Shown: positions 1 to 12,046, counted from the stretch's first letter. The stretch is 64,000 nt of DNA from Channallabes apus (GCA_030522415.1 CM060112.1:5821001-5885000); one strand, 5' to 3'. Made by a program: numbers and translations. Notes: generated by a model not told the origin, from the letters alone.

Positions 1-120
1 ACTATAGAAATGGTAACAAATGAATACATTAAACCTGTGATTTGCAGTTTCAATACTGTCAATACTGAGAATTAATCAACACCTTCTGACCAATCAGAGT
101 GGTGGGATAAAACGTAAATG
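1..120. repeat. Fragment of a dispersed element shared with ~16.25 kb
   Basis: The stretch around 68-104 (attaatcaacaccttctgac, then caatcagag) closely matches 16247-16282 (attaatcaataccatctgat, then caatcagat). It lies in the intron upstream of the first visible gad1 exon. I infer a fish DNA-transposon remnant. Confidence 0.4.
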
Positions 121-217
121 ACTTTTTTTATTTTAAAATCCAAACGACTTCAGATACCTTAGCCTAGATTCTGATTGTTTGGTGACGTCAGGTGATGATT
201 CTTATTTCTACACGCAG

Positions 218-333
218 GTGGTGCCATATCAAACATGTACAGTGTGATGATCGCCCGCTATAAGTATTTCCCCGAGGTCAAAACCAAAGGCATGTCAGCA
301 GCACCGCGGCTCATCCTCTTTACATCAGAACAC
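218..333 (+). CDS. gad1: gad1 exon, GGAISNMYS segment
   Basis: Acceptor ...cacgcag precedes the exon and a gtgagg donor follows. The exon begins in mid-codon and encodes [20 protein letters not shown] and on to FTSEH, part of the PLP fold. Confidence 0.93.
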
Positions 334-399
334 GTGAGGAAGTTGATCATCTCAGTCAGAACATAGATGTGCTCCATGATTGCCTGTTGATTTACAGTG

Positions 400-432
<33 letters not shown>

Positions 433-2628
433 TTTTTTTTAGAGTCACTATTCGATCGCAAAAGCTGGAGCAGCTCTGGGTTTCGGTAAAGAAAATGTTA
501 TCCTGCTCAGCACCGATGAAAGGTAACAAAATCAGTACACAATGAAAACGTGGAACACAACTACACCGCAAAACAAATGATACCTTAGCAAAGTTGAAGT
601 ATTACTATAAATGAGTTTACTTAATTGTTGGCCAACAGTTAAAAATATTAAAGCATAAAGCTTACACTGTGTAAAGGCGTGTACTGTACAGACAGACTAA
701 ATAATTTCCCAATTGATTTGTTTCATTGTGCTGAATATAGCTGCATTACTGTAGAAGTAAACAAGAATTTTTATTTCTAAATTTAAAGGATGTACACCGT
801 GGCCAGTAAATGTGCTAAATAATGCATAAAACTATATATATATATATATATGGACTATATTCTATGTTCTATAGAATAAAGTAGAATAGAATTTTAAATA
901 TACAGTATAAAGAACCCATAATATGGTTTAACAACCGTTTCCTAGTGCAAGATAGTCCACTGTAAAGTTCAGGGTGCATATGAGCAGGAGGAGTAGCCTT
1001 AGGCATGTTACAGTACATCAGTGGAAGTGATAGTCGGTGCCAACTGTTTATCATCCTGATGGCCTGTGGATACAGACTGTCCCGGAGTCTGGATGTTCTG
1101 GCTGTAATGCTCTCGTACCGTTTTCCAGACTTCCTGAGGATAAAATCCCTTGTTATTATAATAAAAAGTTTCATTTCCATTCAGGAATAAATTCATTCAT
1201 GGTCTGTAAACTCATGCTTTAATCAGTGTATGTTCCAATGATTCATTAAATCTAATGCATCTAAAGTCCTGGCTTCTAGTGTACATTACCAAACTACTTC
1301 TTAAGTAGCACCTAACTTGATACAACCTTCCTTTTGTCGGCCTTGCTGATGTAACTTGATGTATTTCAGGGGTCGAGTCATACCTGCAGACCTGGAGGCT
1401 AAAATCATCAGCGTCAAACAGAAGGTGAGTTCACGAATCTGCCTGTTACAGAGAAAACACTTCTTAGAGGTGTTCGGCATGAGTGTGTGAGCTTAACCTC
1501 TGCTCTAATGGAGCGAGGTGGATCAATGAAGTGGCCTGACAAGACTTTCTTCATCTGACAGATGGACTGCAGTTCATTAGCCCTGCTTTGTTTGCTTCAT
1601 TACCCAGATGCCATTCTAACTCAATAAATGGGGGCTTAACTGGACAGTACCTGTATTTAATGTTGATTTTATGTTTCACGTGGGTGTGATATAGGGTTAT
1701 GTTCCACTATTTGTGAACGCCACGGCTGGTACCACAGTGTACGGAGCGTTTGACCCCATCAACGACATTGCAGACATCTGCGAAAAATACAACATCTGGC
1801 TCCATGTGGATGTGAGTTTCCTTTACACTTTTTTAAATTACACATTTGTGATCTGTATGATACCTAACAGTCCTGTAGTTACACAAGGACGGGAGTTTGC
1901 ATGACGCTGTACAGTACATGTCCTATTAAGTTACAGTTAGTGTGACACTTTACCATAGGACTCAAGCCAGCTCATCTGGCAATAGGCATCATGCCACAGT
2001 TAAGTTCAGTTCAATTCAATTTTATTTATATAGCACTTGGCAGTGGTCCTTGTCTCAAAGCAGTTTCACAAAAAGAAAAAGAAAATTTGAAAAGAAAATG
2101 TATGGAAATGTGTATGTGTGAGAATAATGTGTTTAAATAATAATGAGATTGTCCCTGATGAGCAAGCCAAGGGTGATGGCGACAGTGGCAAGGAAAAACT
2201 CCCCGAGATGGCAATAGGAAGATTACGATCCCACTTTTTCTTCATTCTGATGTTTGATCTGAACTTTAACCAAAGCTTGTATGCTGTGTCTGAAGGCTGA
2301 TTAGATATTTATATGATTGTTAAGGTGTACAGGTGTTCCTAATAAAGTGGATAGTGAGTGTAATGTTAATGGGTTACGGCTGTTTTTTTTTTTTTTGTGG
2401 ATAATTTGGAACAAGCCTCCAAATTTCTCTGATTTATGTCTACTATATAATACATTAGCATTAGCAACCCGAGGGTCCAGTGTTTGATTCCAACTCCGGG
2501 TCTGTGTGTGTTCATGGAGTTTGTTCATGTTCTTCCTGTGCTTAGTGGGTTTCCTCTGGGTACTCTGGTTTCCTCCCACAGTCCAAAGACATGCAGATTA
2601 GGCTAATTGATGCTCCCAGATTGCCTGT

Positions 2629-2705
<77 letters not shown>

Positions 2706-5700
2706 CCTGCAATGGATTGGCACCCTGTCCAGGGTGTATCGCGCCTCGTGCACTAAATCTCCTGGCTCCCGCGACCTTGTACACAGGATAATCGATTTAG
2801 ACGATGAATAATAATGAAGACAATAATGTGTGTGTGATATTTAGGGTGCATGGGGTGGCAGTCTTCTGATGTCGAGGAAACATCGTCACAAGCTGAACGG
2901 TATCCAGAGGTAAAATAGTTTTTTCAAGCACAACACTGCGTTTGTCTTTTCAGGTTTTTTGTCAGGCTCTGAAAAGACACCTGACACTCACTGGTCAAGC
3001 AGTCAAAGACAGGAGAACTTCGTTTATGGGGACTTTGATAGGCAACTGGGTCTTTATACCAGCTTTTACTGGAAATGAGGCTAATAACTTAGCTGGCTAA
3101 CTCAAGTTTCATGCAAACAACATGAAGGCACATTGATTATAGGAATAAGATACAAATATAAATGTTTTTCTTTAATGTGTTGGGAAATTACTTTTAAAAA
3201 GACTCTTCATTGTTAAAATGATACTTTGCTAACTTCAGTGATATTGAGAGAGTCAAAATTGCAGTGGCAGTTAGGGATGCTGGATATGAACTCACAACGT
3301 TCTGACCAGTGGTTAAACATCTTATCCCCTAAGCTACTGTACTACTTCCCCTTGAATATAGCCCAAAGAATTCAAGCACATGTAAAGCACATTTAAGCCG
3401 CATCCACATTATATGCACCTTCAGTTTCTTGGTGTATGTGTTAGATTGAGTCCATGTTATTTGTTATTTAGGAAGATCATTACAATCTCAAAGAAACCCA
3501 ACTTTTCTGTTTATAGAGCGAGCATAGGGCAGCCAGGTTCTTCCCATAGCAGATCTCTATTAGTACTTGTCCCTATTCCTCTTTAGATAATAATAATAAT
3601 AATAATTGTATGTAAGAAAATAATTCAAAATAATTTTGTCACATACACAACCATAGGCAGTGTGATAGCAAGTGAAATGCTTATACAATTGTCTGTGACA
3701 TAAAGTGGAAAAATAGAATAGAATAGAAATATTTCACCACAATAAAAGAATACACTCAATAAAAATAAAAATCACTACAATAAAAAAAATGGCATGAAAT
3801 ATACACATGCACAGATTTAAAGATTTACAAAAGTTACAAATAAAATTGAATTTAAACAGAAATCATGTATTACATTAATTATGTATTTACAGTTGTAAAG
3901 TGCAACTGTAGAATGATAGGCAAAATATACATATATAATATAAAGAGGTCCATTAGTCAACATCTCAGCCACCCAAATATATATATATATATACTGTATG
4001 ATTGTGTCTCTTTCAGAGCAAACTCGGTCACGTGGAACCCTCACAAGATGATGGGAGTGCCACTGCAGTGCTCAGCCATCCTGGTCAGAGAGAAGGTAAC
4101 CATGACAACACAAGCGCGCAAACTAAAGAGAAAAGTGTTGAAAAGAAGTGTTTGTACATTTGTAGTCAGTTTTTTAGATGTTTAAAACTATTGTGCTTGT
4201 TGTCCTGACTGTTATTACAATTTACTATATTTACAGTTATGGGTAATAATTGTGAACTATGCAGGGGATGTGTACCATCCACTGGGATTTCAGACAACAA
4301 TACAAAAAAACCCACGGAATGGCCAGTAAATTGTGTCCTGCCTGTATGTAAGCTCTAAAACAGATGCTGTTACAGAAAAATAATCAACATCAAGATGGTT
4401 TGATGAGTGTCGTGGTGGACCTCCGAATGAAACCATCTACAAAATGGAGGTTCATAATAGCATGTGATGTAACAGCAGTGATTGTCTGGTGTGTTTCAGG
4501 GAATTCTGCAGGGCTGTAACTCCATGTGTGCCGGTTATCTGTTCCAACCTGATAAACAGTACGATGTGACGTACGATACAGGAGATAAAGCCATCCAGTG
4601 TGGCAGACATGTAGACATCTTCAAATTCTGGCTCATGTGGAAAGCCAAGGTGGGTTACGTCCAATTTATTTCTTTATTTATTCAAAAAAGTTTTCCGAAA
4701 TGTCACATCTGGCCTGGATCTGACATTTATGACTTCCAAGCCTTCCACTTCCTCAGACTGTCTCTTTTCATCAGTCACTTGCTATAAACAGTCCATGAGT
4801 CTCAGCTGCTTATGCGGCGTCATTACATTCCTCCCTGACGGTGTTCTTGCGTTGCTTCTGTGACTTTCAAGAGAGAAAGAGAGAATAATACATGATGTTG
4901 GTCTGCATAGGGCACAGTCGGGTTTGAGCAGCATGTGGACCGTTGTCTGGAGCTCTCTCAATATCTCTACAACAAAATCAAGAATCGTGAGGGTTACCAA
5001 ATGGTCTTCCAAGGAGAGGTAACATACACACACACACACACACACAAACAGTTATCTTCTCTCATTCTCTTTCTCATTTCTCAGTCTCTTTACCTCTTAT
5101 TTTCTTTCTTTCTTTCTTTCTTTCTTGCCCATTTTCATGCTCTTCTTCTTTCAATTACTCTTCTATCTAATTCTGCTTCTTGGTCTCTGTTCAACTTTTA
5201 CCTCCTCTCTTTATTTCACACCTTTCTGTTTCTTTCTTTTTTCTGCCTCTTTTCCATTGTTTACTCCTCTCTTACTATCCGTGTCTTCCACTCCCTATGA
5301 CTCTTCCTGCTTTTTCCAAATTTTACTTCTCAATCTTCACTTAATTTTTCAACATTCATTCTCTCGTTCTGTCTTTCTGTATATTTTTATTCCATTTTTA
5401 CACACTTCCATCCTTTCTTATCTCCTTATTCTCTTTTATCAAACTCCTTCCTTATTCTCTCTCTCTCTCTCTCTATCTCCAGCCCCAGCACACTAATGTG
5501 TGTTTCTGGTACATTCCACCGAGTATGAGGAACATGCCAGACGGAGAGCAGAGAAGGGAACAACTGCACAAGGTTATTCTCACATATCTGATGCTCATGA
5601 CACACACACGCAACACAGATTAACTCATGCTAACATTTTTGCAATGTTTTTTCTACCCACTCAAGGTGGCACCAAAGATCAAAGCGATGATGATGGAGTG

Positions 5701-5839
5701 CGGCACCACCATGGTGGGCTACCAGCCGCAGGGAGACAAAGTCAACTTCTTCCGCATGGTCATCTCCAATCACGCTGCCACCAAGTCAGACATCGACTTC
5801 CTCGTTGAGGAGATTGAGAGACTTGGACAAGACCTGTGA
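218..5839 (+). CDS. gad1: gad1, glutamate decarboxylase (GAD67-like), 3' ten coding exons, 5' partial
   Basis: This gene encodes the PLP-dependent enzyme that decarboxylates glutamate to GABA in the neuronal cytosol. Ten exons (218-333, 443-522, 1370-1424, 1695-1811, 2845-2909, 4017-4095, 4500-4649, 4911-5018, 5483-5572, 5666-5839) join in frame with GT-AG introns to give about 344 C-terminal residues of a ~590-aa family. The NPHK motif with the PLP-binding lysine (codon 4045-4047) lies in the sixth exon. The sequence resembles GAD67 more than GAD65 (for example QPDKQYDV and [17 protein letters not shown]), and gorasp2 and tlk1 downstream support gad1. The protein ends in [10 protein letters not shown] and then TGA. 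The N-terminal half lies left of the window. Introns of 2910-4016 and 522-1369 show mainly repeats and AT-rich DNA. The a or b duplicate cannot be assigned. Confidence 0.95.
443..522 (+). CDS. gad1: gad1 exon, [15 protein letters not shown] segment
   Basis: Its acceptor is a nine-T tract plus AG directly after a (TG)n repeat; the donor is gtaaca. It encodes [20 protein letters not shown] and ends two bases into an Arg codon. Confidence 0.93.
1370..1424 (+). CDS. gad1: gad1 exon, [13 protein letters not shown] segment
   Basis: Acceptor tatttcag, donor gtgagt. The 55 bases complete the split Arg codon and encode [18 protein letters not shown]. Confidence 0.93.
1695..1811 (+). CDS. gad1: gad1 exon, [14 protein letters not shown] segment
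   Basis: Acceptor gatatag, donor gtgagt. The 39 codons run from [20 protein letters not shown] to WLHVD, a core part of the PLP-binding domain. Confidence 0.95.
2003..2220 (-). mobile_element. L2/CR1-like LINE 3' end fragment
   Basis: Read on the minus strand this matches the 3' untranslated part of the LINE at 53790-55570: the ggagtttttccttgccactg block, then gctttgagacaa and a ...ctatataaataaaattgaa tail. It is a short 3' fragment in the gad1 intron. Confidence 0.7.
2317..2362. repeat. DNA-transposon terminal fragment (gttcctaataaagtgg)
   Basis: Contains ggtgttcctaataaagtgga followed by tagtgagtgta, recalled as a common fish transposon terminus. A relative is at 11096-11127. Confidence 0.45.
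2440..2812 (+). mobile_element. SINE-like fish repeat with internal (TG)n
   Basis: Shows the blocks of a widespread fish SINE-like family: agggtccagtgtttgattcc, gtgggtttcctctgggtact, ggtttcctcccacagtccaa, agacatgcag, cctgtccagggtgtatcgc and a tail of (gat)gaataataatg. An expanded (TG)n (2631-2703) sits in the middle. Related copies lie at 15115, 17440 and 59920. Confidence 0.7.
2631..2703. repeat. (TG)n microsatellite
   Basis: An almost pure run of about 36 TG units inside the SINE-like copy, in a gad1 intron. Confidence 0.97.
2845..2909 (+). CDS. gad1: gad1 exon, [16 protein letters not shown] segment
   Basis: Acceptor atttag, donor gtaaaa. It encodes [20 protein letters not shown] followed by Q and a split Arg. 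The first residue is Gly where human GAD1 has Ala. Confidence 0.93.
4017..4095 (+). CDS. gad1: gad1 exon with PLP-binding lysine (NPHK)
   Basis: Acceptor ctctttcag, donor gtaacc. It encodes [20 protein letters not shown] and on to REK. The NPHK lysine (4045-4047) is the residue that forms the Schiff base with PLP in this family. Confidence 0.95.
4500..4649 (+). CDS. gad1: gad1 exon, [16 protein letters not shown] segment
   Basis: Acceptor tgtttcag, donor gtgggt. The 50 codons include [20 protein letters not shown] and end FWLMWKAK, the most GAD67-like exon. Confidence 0.95.
4911..5018 (+). CDS. gad1: gad1 exon, [15 protein letters not shown] segment
   Basis: Acceptor ctgcatag; donor gtaaca runs straight into a (CA)n repeat. 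The 36 codons encode the start of the C-terminal small domain, from GTVGFEQHV to MVFQGE. Confidence 0.93.
5483..5572 (+). CDS. gad1: gad1 exon, [14 protein letters not shown] segment
   Basis: Preceded by a roughly 430-bp pyrimidine-rich intron ending ctatctccag. The 30 codons run [17 protein letters not shown] to EQLHK. Confidence 0.93.
5666..5839 (+). CDS. gad1: gad1 last coding exon
   Basis: Acceptor actcaag; 57 codons from [20 protein letters not shown] to the conserved C-terminus [10 protein letters not shown], then TGA at 5837-5839. Confidence 0.95.
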   Translation: MAPKIKAMMMECGTTMVGYQPQGDKVNFFRMVISNHAATKSDIDFLVEEIERLGQDL

Positions 5840-7600
5840 TAGAGTTGTACAGAGCGCCATCTTCTGGAGGAAGCCCTGTTTAACATCCAATGAGTGTAAA
5901 CCTGTGCTATATCCCTGTTTAACAGTTTTAAATGTAGTTTAAAAGTGCACTGTGTCCCGTCAAACTGGTAGATGTGTCTAGTATTAGTGAGATATTTAGG
6001 CCTAGTCTGCACTAACACAGAAAAATCTGAAAACAGACAAATTAAGTTTCCCAACCCTGAAAATGATAGAACAGCCTACTGAGCATGCACACTGGACCTT
6101 CAGCCTTCACACTTCTGCACGTTGATATAAAAAAAAAAAAAATGCTTCTTTGCAAGCTACAGTTCCACAAAGCAACAAAAGGTACAACATCACAGCTCCA
6201 GAGGTCAACCCTGAGCACTGTTTGGAGTTTCTTGTGGAGCATGTTCTCTCCAATTCTGCCCCTAGTTGAGAAGGGACGTCGTCGGGTGCCAAGAGATATC
6301 TGTTATTCCCAGAATAGACTCTGGATCACTGACCAGGAGAATGGGTTGACTGAAGGTGCATTAATACAGAAAACACAGCATCTTGCAATTGTTGAGATCA
6401 CATGACAACCATATAGTATCTTTAAATGCCTCATGAACTTTTTTTATTTTTATTTATTTTTTTAAGATTTATCCATTTTTGAGGTAGCAATGCGTAAATC
6501 CTTGACACTTGGATAGCAGGAAAGTTTCCTATTCTTCCAAATTCTCAAAGTTAGAAAGTTCAGACTACATTTGAGTCATGTCTGATATATTGTAGAAATT
6601 GTCTACATTCTGTTAAAAAAAATCGATAGAAATACAAATGATACATGTTTTCTGGTTTATCATTTTTGGATGATGGATTTCAGTTGTAAAATACTAAAAG
6701 AGTAGCTGGAAAGGTAAAGGAATAAGAATATGTGTTTTCAAATTCTCTGGTGTTAGTGTGGACTAAAACTTAGCGATATATGATGATTAGATAAACAATA
6801 AGGGTATTAATATAACTAGACAATTCAAACATGCACATACAAATCAGTTCACGTACTGTGTAATAATAATTCACTTCGAATAATGTCCCTCTTTGTGGCA
6901 TGAGTGTGTATGATAGAAACTCCCCCTTCACACAGTCCGGAAAAAAAAAGCACAGCACCTAGTTTTGATCACATGTACACCCATACATATACAGTATGCA
7001 TATATTTATAATAACTATATACTATGTGTAATGGGACAGTTACAGTGCTTCAGGTTGTAAATATATAACAAAGACAAAGAGCAAGGCGCACCACCCTTTT
7101 AACAAAGTCCGATCTTCTTCCTGTGTACGTGTGCAATGTGACGTCTGTGGTCGTGTTTCTTACTGTTGTAGGGCAGTGAGGATGAACAACCCCGTTCCTT
7201 TAGATCTAAACTCGCACATGCTAATTCATCAGGATAGAACCTGAGCGGTGAGACTGTAAATTTCCAGGAGCAGGGCTGATCATCACTGCTGTAGATCTTG
7301 TGTTTAACTCGCTCCTTTGTGAGGTGAAAATTTGTCTTTGTTTTCCAGCAGAAATGCTCTATAACGAAGTGTTCGGATGGAACTCGTCGAACCACGCTTT
7401 TGAAATCGTACCTTTGGCATTCAAGTCGTTTGAACTGTGAAAACACGGTTTCTAAGCAACTGGGAAATACTGAAACCGAGAACAAAGCTTAAAGATTTTG
7501 TGATATATGGGAGCAACTATAATTACCGTCTTCCAGTTGGAAGTTTACTTGTAGCCTGTAGTCTGGAATGTTAGAAAGCTCCAAAAGTTACAACTCAGCA
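5840..7600 (+). other. gad1 3' UTR and immediate downstream region
   Basis: No coding exon follows the gad1 stop. The DNA is AT-rich with scattered AATAAA-like hexamers, and I could not fix the poly(A) site. One degenerate unit of the ~120-bp repeat described at 7600-8040 lies near 6505-6560. Confidence 0.5.
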
Positions 7601-8040
7601 ATGCATGCTTTAAAACAGGAATAATAACACATGTTCGCATTATCTTGAATCCTGCTGCATTCAAGCTTTAGTTTTGGAAACTCTGGCTATCAAAAAGATC
7701 TTGCACTGGTCAATAATTGAGCACTTTGACACTGGAATAACTGGAGGTTTTCCCATCGTCCCAAATTTTCAAGCTTCCAAGTATGGTTAACAAAATCAGG
7801 GCTGTCAGAAAACTCCAAATATCTGAAATGTCCATGTGTAAATGCTTTGACATTGGAATAAAGGGAAAGTTTACCATTCACCCAAATTCTCTTTAGGTTC
7901 TGGGCTGTCAGAAAGCTCCTGATCTTTGAATTCTGCAATGTATTGATTGGTGAAATATGGGCCTTTATAAAGCTTTGAAATTGGAATGGAAGTTTTCTCA
8001 TTCTCCCAAATAATAAAAGGGACAATTCTGTGTTTTTCAA
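7600..8040. repeat. Degenerate ~121-128-bp tandem repeat
   Basis: A motif of the form ctttgaca-ttggaataa-ggaagttt-ccatt-cccaaattctc recurs with starts near 7724, 7845 and 7973 (spacing 121 and 128), with a weaker unit from about 7606. Each is followed by ggctgtcagaaa-ctcc. Further degenerate units occur near 6505 and 8872. Confidence 0.6.
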
Positions 8041-8250
8041 GTCTATTATTGTATGTAGTGCGAAATTATGAGAAAAGAAAAGATGAAATTCGTACTAAGC
8101 ACACTGTAACGTTAAGAGATACAAACTATGAGTTTAGCTAATTGGGACTGAAGTAGCGTCATAAGATTCTCAGCCAAACTTTGGAATGCAGTTTTGCACC
8201 GAATGTTGCGGAACTTGGCCCTGATTTCTCACATTGTACTCACATACAAA

Positions 8251-8295
8251 CTGCACACAGACCATGAAGTGACAAAGTTCATGGTCTGTGTGCAG
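8251..8295. repeat. Perfect 18-bp inverted repeat (hairpin, 9-nt loop)
   Basis: ctgcacacagaccatgaa at 8251-8268 is the exact reverse complement of 8278-8295, with loop gtgacaaag. It lies in the gad1 3' flank. The stem is shorter than a usual pre-miRNA stem. Confidence 0.9.
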
Positions 8296-8357
8296 AGCAG
8301 GAAAATTTATGACCAAGACTTATGGTAATGTATTCATAAGCATCTCAATTTTGATTT

Positions 8358-8404
8358 ACATTTAGGCATTTGGCAAATGCTCTTATCCAGAGTGACTTAC
8401 AAAA
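8358..8404 (-). repeat. Dispersed fish repeat terminus
   Basis: Reads tttacatttaggcatttggc then aaatgctcttatccagagtg; the reverse complement matches the terminus at 62728-62776 (gtaagtcgctctggataaga and onward). I recognise it as a common fish transposon tail. Confidence 0.6.
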
Positions 8405-10719
8405 AAACATGCTTTGAAGTTTCCATCATTGGATAGATCCTTACACTTCGTTATTAGGTTACTAACTATGAGTACCATCACATTTAAGACAGACTTGAAA
8501 ATAAACCTGAGCTATCCCTGAGCCCTTGGTTTTGATTAGTGAAATCCGGGATGGCAGGGAGTTCTTAAATTATAATGTCAGATGTTTAAAATAGCACAGG
8601 GTCATGTAGCTAGCTGCCTCACACTTTAGTTTTTTAGGCCTAGATACACACAGAATCAGACATTTCACTACCAAAGATTAACAAACCTGGGAGTGTGGCA
8701 ACTGGCTGCATGAACATGTGTCCAAGTAAATAATGTATTAGATTTAAGCTACAGCTGCGGAACTGTTTTAATTTTGATAGAAAGTAAAAGGAAATTCATG
8801 ATCATCTATATATTAAAAGTAGATATATTTTACTTGGTAAATTAATAATCATGTATTTATACAGTAGTTAATGTGGCAATAACAGGAAGTTTCTCATTTG
8901 CCCAAACTCTCTTATGTTTGGTGATTTCTGAGGCTAATGGCTTAGGTAGTCAGTTAGTATACAGTATATAAAAAACATCTACTGTATATATGGACAATAC
9001 AAAGTCACAGTACGGAAAGAAACAAAACAGAACTTTTGGAAATATCAACATTTCCCTCAGATATTTTAGAAAATGTGTGCGTAATGCTACAGTTGCTAAC
9101 CAAATGTCCAAGGGTTCTGTCATATTCAGAAACGTTTCAAAAATCCCCATCAACAGAGGAGTCATAAGTTACACACTCAGGAGATTTTGATGTCTGATGT
9201 TAGAATCTTCTGGAAAGTTCGACTCCATCTGAACGCAGCTAAAATATTCACATCAAAGTCTTTCTTTCTTTATATTTGACTAGGCATGTGCTGATACTAA
9301 AGTTTTATTCCACAGTAATGGAACATTTGTGCTTCACATCTGTATTGCACTAACTATGAGAACGTCTTATAGCGAGTTAGCTAATTTTGCTAAATAATAT
9401 ATCCTGTAGTGGTGTGGTGTTACATGTTGATTTTTGGATGTGGATAGTGGCTGGTTAATGCTAGCAAAGTAGGTATTGGTGCTAGCACCCTAACACAGGC
9501 TAACTAGCGCATTTCATTTTAAGCTAGTCAGCTAATACTGATAACATTATGAAATGGGTTTATGAGCGCGTCCTAGTGTCTTCGCTAAATGGTGTGTACC
9601 TATGCTAATAATGTAGAGTAGTGAATTTTAAACAAATTTTTTGCTTTGTTACAGCTTGCTTTCCAACTTTCCTCGTTATTGGCACATGCCTAAATCTAAA
9701 CTGTGTTGAAATGTTTGCCCTGTCGTTTTGAATTTGTTTGTATAGTGTATTGTCGGATCTAAATTTAATTTTCCAATATAAATAGGTTTATGGTCCAGTC
9801 GTGAATTTGTGAGCCAAAGACGTTTCACACTTTGTATTCCCCATTCCTTCATATAAGCTACTGGTATATACAGTATATTTTACAAATCCTATGTATGACT
9901 ATATATATGATATATATTTATTCTGTGTGTGTGTGTGCGTGTGTGTGTGTGTGTGTGGTTTGTTTAGGCCATTGATCTCAGTGCAATCAGTGTGTTGTGT
10001 ATCAGTGATAATGTCGTGTGCAACTTCGACTGAATGTTTTAAACAGAATTATTTATTAATCTGTTAACGGTGATACAAGCAGCTTAATCTCTGCCATGTA
10101 TTTTTTAAAAAGCACAATTTAGAAGAATCTGATGTTTAAGACAAGTACAGAGTGTAGTAAATAAATAAATACAGTAAAGTGTAATATTTTTACGAGGAAA
10201 TAAAATACAGTCTCAGATGTGGTGGATCAGTGAAACTGGAGGTTGAATGTTTGTTAAAGTAAAAAGTTCTGGGTGATCGACTACATCTGGGGTAAAGGGA
10301 GCGTTCTGTAAATTTGTTGTTTGTTTTTTAATGTATTATAAGATATGATGATATGATGTTTTTGTTGTATATAAAACTTTCATCCAACAGTGGTGACACT
10401 TTGCACAATATCATTTTCCTTCGTTCTGTAAAAAGTGTGTGAGATGTACGGATGTGTGGAGTAAAAAACTCCTGCAGGAGGACGGCACTTTGACCTGCAA
10501 ACACGCCATGTGAACACTGTTACGCTCTCCTGTACAAACGCTCAAATGCAATCTGTTAGACGTTATGAGCTCTTGTTGTCCTTCTTGGTTGTTTTTAAGA
10601 TATCTAACATAAATATATAAATTAATGAATTAATTTAAAAAATATATATATATACAATATTAAATATATAACAGAGTCAACAATAAAATGATTAACTCTT
10701 ACTGAACACAGTGTGGTCT
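8405..10719. other. AT-rich intergenic DNA
   Basis: No open reading frame here has recognisable protein similarity. There is a short (TG)n at 9926-9957 and one degenerate ~120-bp repeat unit near 8872-8930. Nothing else was recognised. Confidence 0.5.
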
Positions 10720-11130
10720 ATTCTTTGTCCACTATCAGTTTTCTGGTCTTGCTTGACAAGAGTCCTGTCTGCTCCAGTTGTACTTCATCCACCTCCTGTT
10801 CACTGTGTGGTCCATTCTGAGATGCTCTTCTGCTCATTATGGTTGTACAGATTGGCTATTTGAATGAGGGTATAATTACTGTTAGCTCAAACCAGTCTAA
10901 CAATTCTTTTTTGACCTCACTTGAGAAACAGGAACAGGCACCCAAGACCGCTCACTACTTTGCATCAACTCCAGAGACTGCTGTAGGAGGAAAATCCCAA
11001 TTTTACACAAACAACCACAATTTCCAAGGAATTTATGTCACAAAAAAAAATCAAGGTTTTTTCTAGTAGCAAAGCGAACCTTTCTTATAATATGGTGTTC
11101 CTAATATAGTGCCTAATATAGTGCCTGGAG
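10720..11130 (+). mobile_element. Non-autonomous DNA-transposon remnant
   Basis: Contains ttctgctcattatggttgta, cagattggctatttgaatga and gttagctcaaaccagtctaa, which I recall from a common fish repeat. It ends at a gttcctaatatagtgcc block related to the terminus at 2317. The family name is uncertain. Confidence 0.45.
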
Positions 11131-11645
11131 GTTTAAATGTGATACACTGATGTTTTTTTTTTTTTTGTGCGGTAACTTCCTCTTGAAATCTTTCACAAAA
11201 AACAGATTGGTGTAGATAAGATAATGTGTATAATATAATACAATTAACGCGCTGTGTTCCAGTATGTAGTTCAGTATTCTTTCCTAAAAAAAATAAAAAC
11301 ATCTGTTTTAAATGAGTAATGTCTCTCAGTCGTAGTCAGATCCGTGCCAAAAAGATCTCATGTATTAGACTGTTTTCTGCAGCACAGATTGTCTCGCAAC
11401 AGATCTGCAGATGCTTTTACCCCCCAGTGAGCAAGTCAAATGAGAATTCCCCCACGAGCGTGGGCAGAAGAAGATGGAGTTCCCTGCTGAGTTTTTGCTC
11501 CAGCTGAGTTTTCCTGTGCCACTGGCTCACTCACTCATAATGCATCTTGTTTATCAATCCTTTACTAAAAGACTTTTAGAAGCACTAACGAAATTATTTA
11601 CACTAATCTAATGTACTGTATTACATAGGAAAATGAAAACAAATC

Positions 11646-11880
11646 TTTAAATTAAATCAGTTTCCTCAAACAGTCGTTTGCAGTCTTTTGGAAGGAAGTC
11701 ATTTGAAATACTGCTGAGAACCTCCTGAATACGTCCCTCCAAGTCCTCCAGTGTGCAAGGCTTTGTCTTATACACCTCCTTCTTTGTGCAGCCCCACAAA
11801 TCACATTCTTGGACAGACACAGTAAGAGCAAAATGAGGTGATGCACCATGGGGTAGCGATCCAGTGATACTAGCCATGAA
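11646..11880 (-). pseudogene. mariner/IS630-type transposase C-terminal fragment
   Basis: The minus-strand frame from 11877 reads ECDLWGCTKKEVYKTKPCTL then EDLEGRIQEVLSSI. This resembles the region after the last catalytic residue of mariner/IS630 transposases (xDLWGxxKxxVY-TxPxTLxxLxxRI). No upstream catalytic domain is present, so it is a fragment. Confidence 0.5.
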
Positions 11881-12046
11881 ATATCGCCTAGTTTATTTTC
11901 ACCCACCATGTATATAATAAAGTATATTTTGATTCTATATATTTTCTACTTCTATCCTTATTTAATATTCAATTAATTTATACCTTTAAATTAGTTCACT
12001 TTTGCTTTATGTATTGAATTATTATTAATCAGTATTCAGACTTGTA

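Noticed and set aside
2542..2791. Open frames of repeated His-Thr or Cys-Val (also at 12247-12632, 34450-34948, 40550-40879, 42016-42468, 47030-47289)
   Set aside because: They are translations of (CA)n/(TG)n microsatellites.
4935..5496. Two 120-codon frames rich in Phe, Leu and Ser
   Set aside because: They read a pyrimidine-rich gad1 intron (the exon 4911-5018 donor to the 5483 acceptor). The composition explains the open frame.
7099..7485. 128-codon minus-strand frame in the gad1 3' flank
   Set aside because: No recognisable domain, no splice or promoter context, and low-complexity-free but unsupported; likely chance.
8251..8295. Possible microRNA precursor
   Set aside because: The 18-bp stem is too short and too perfect for a typical pre-miRNA, and flanking bases do not extend the pairing. 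Kept only as a hairpin.
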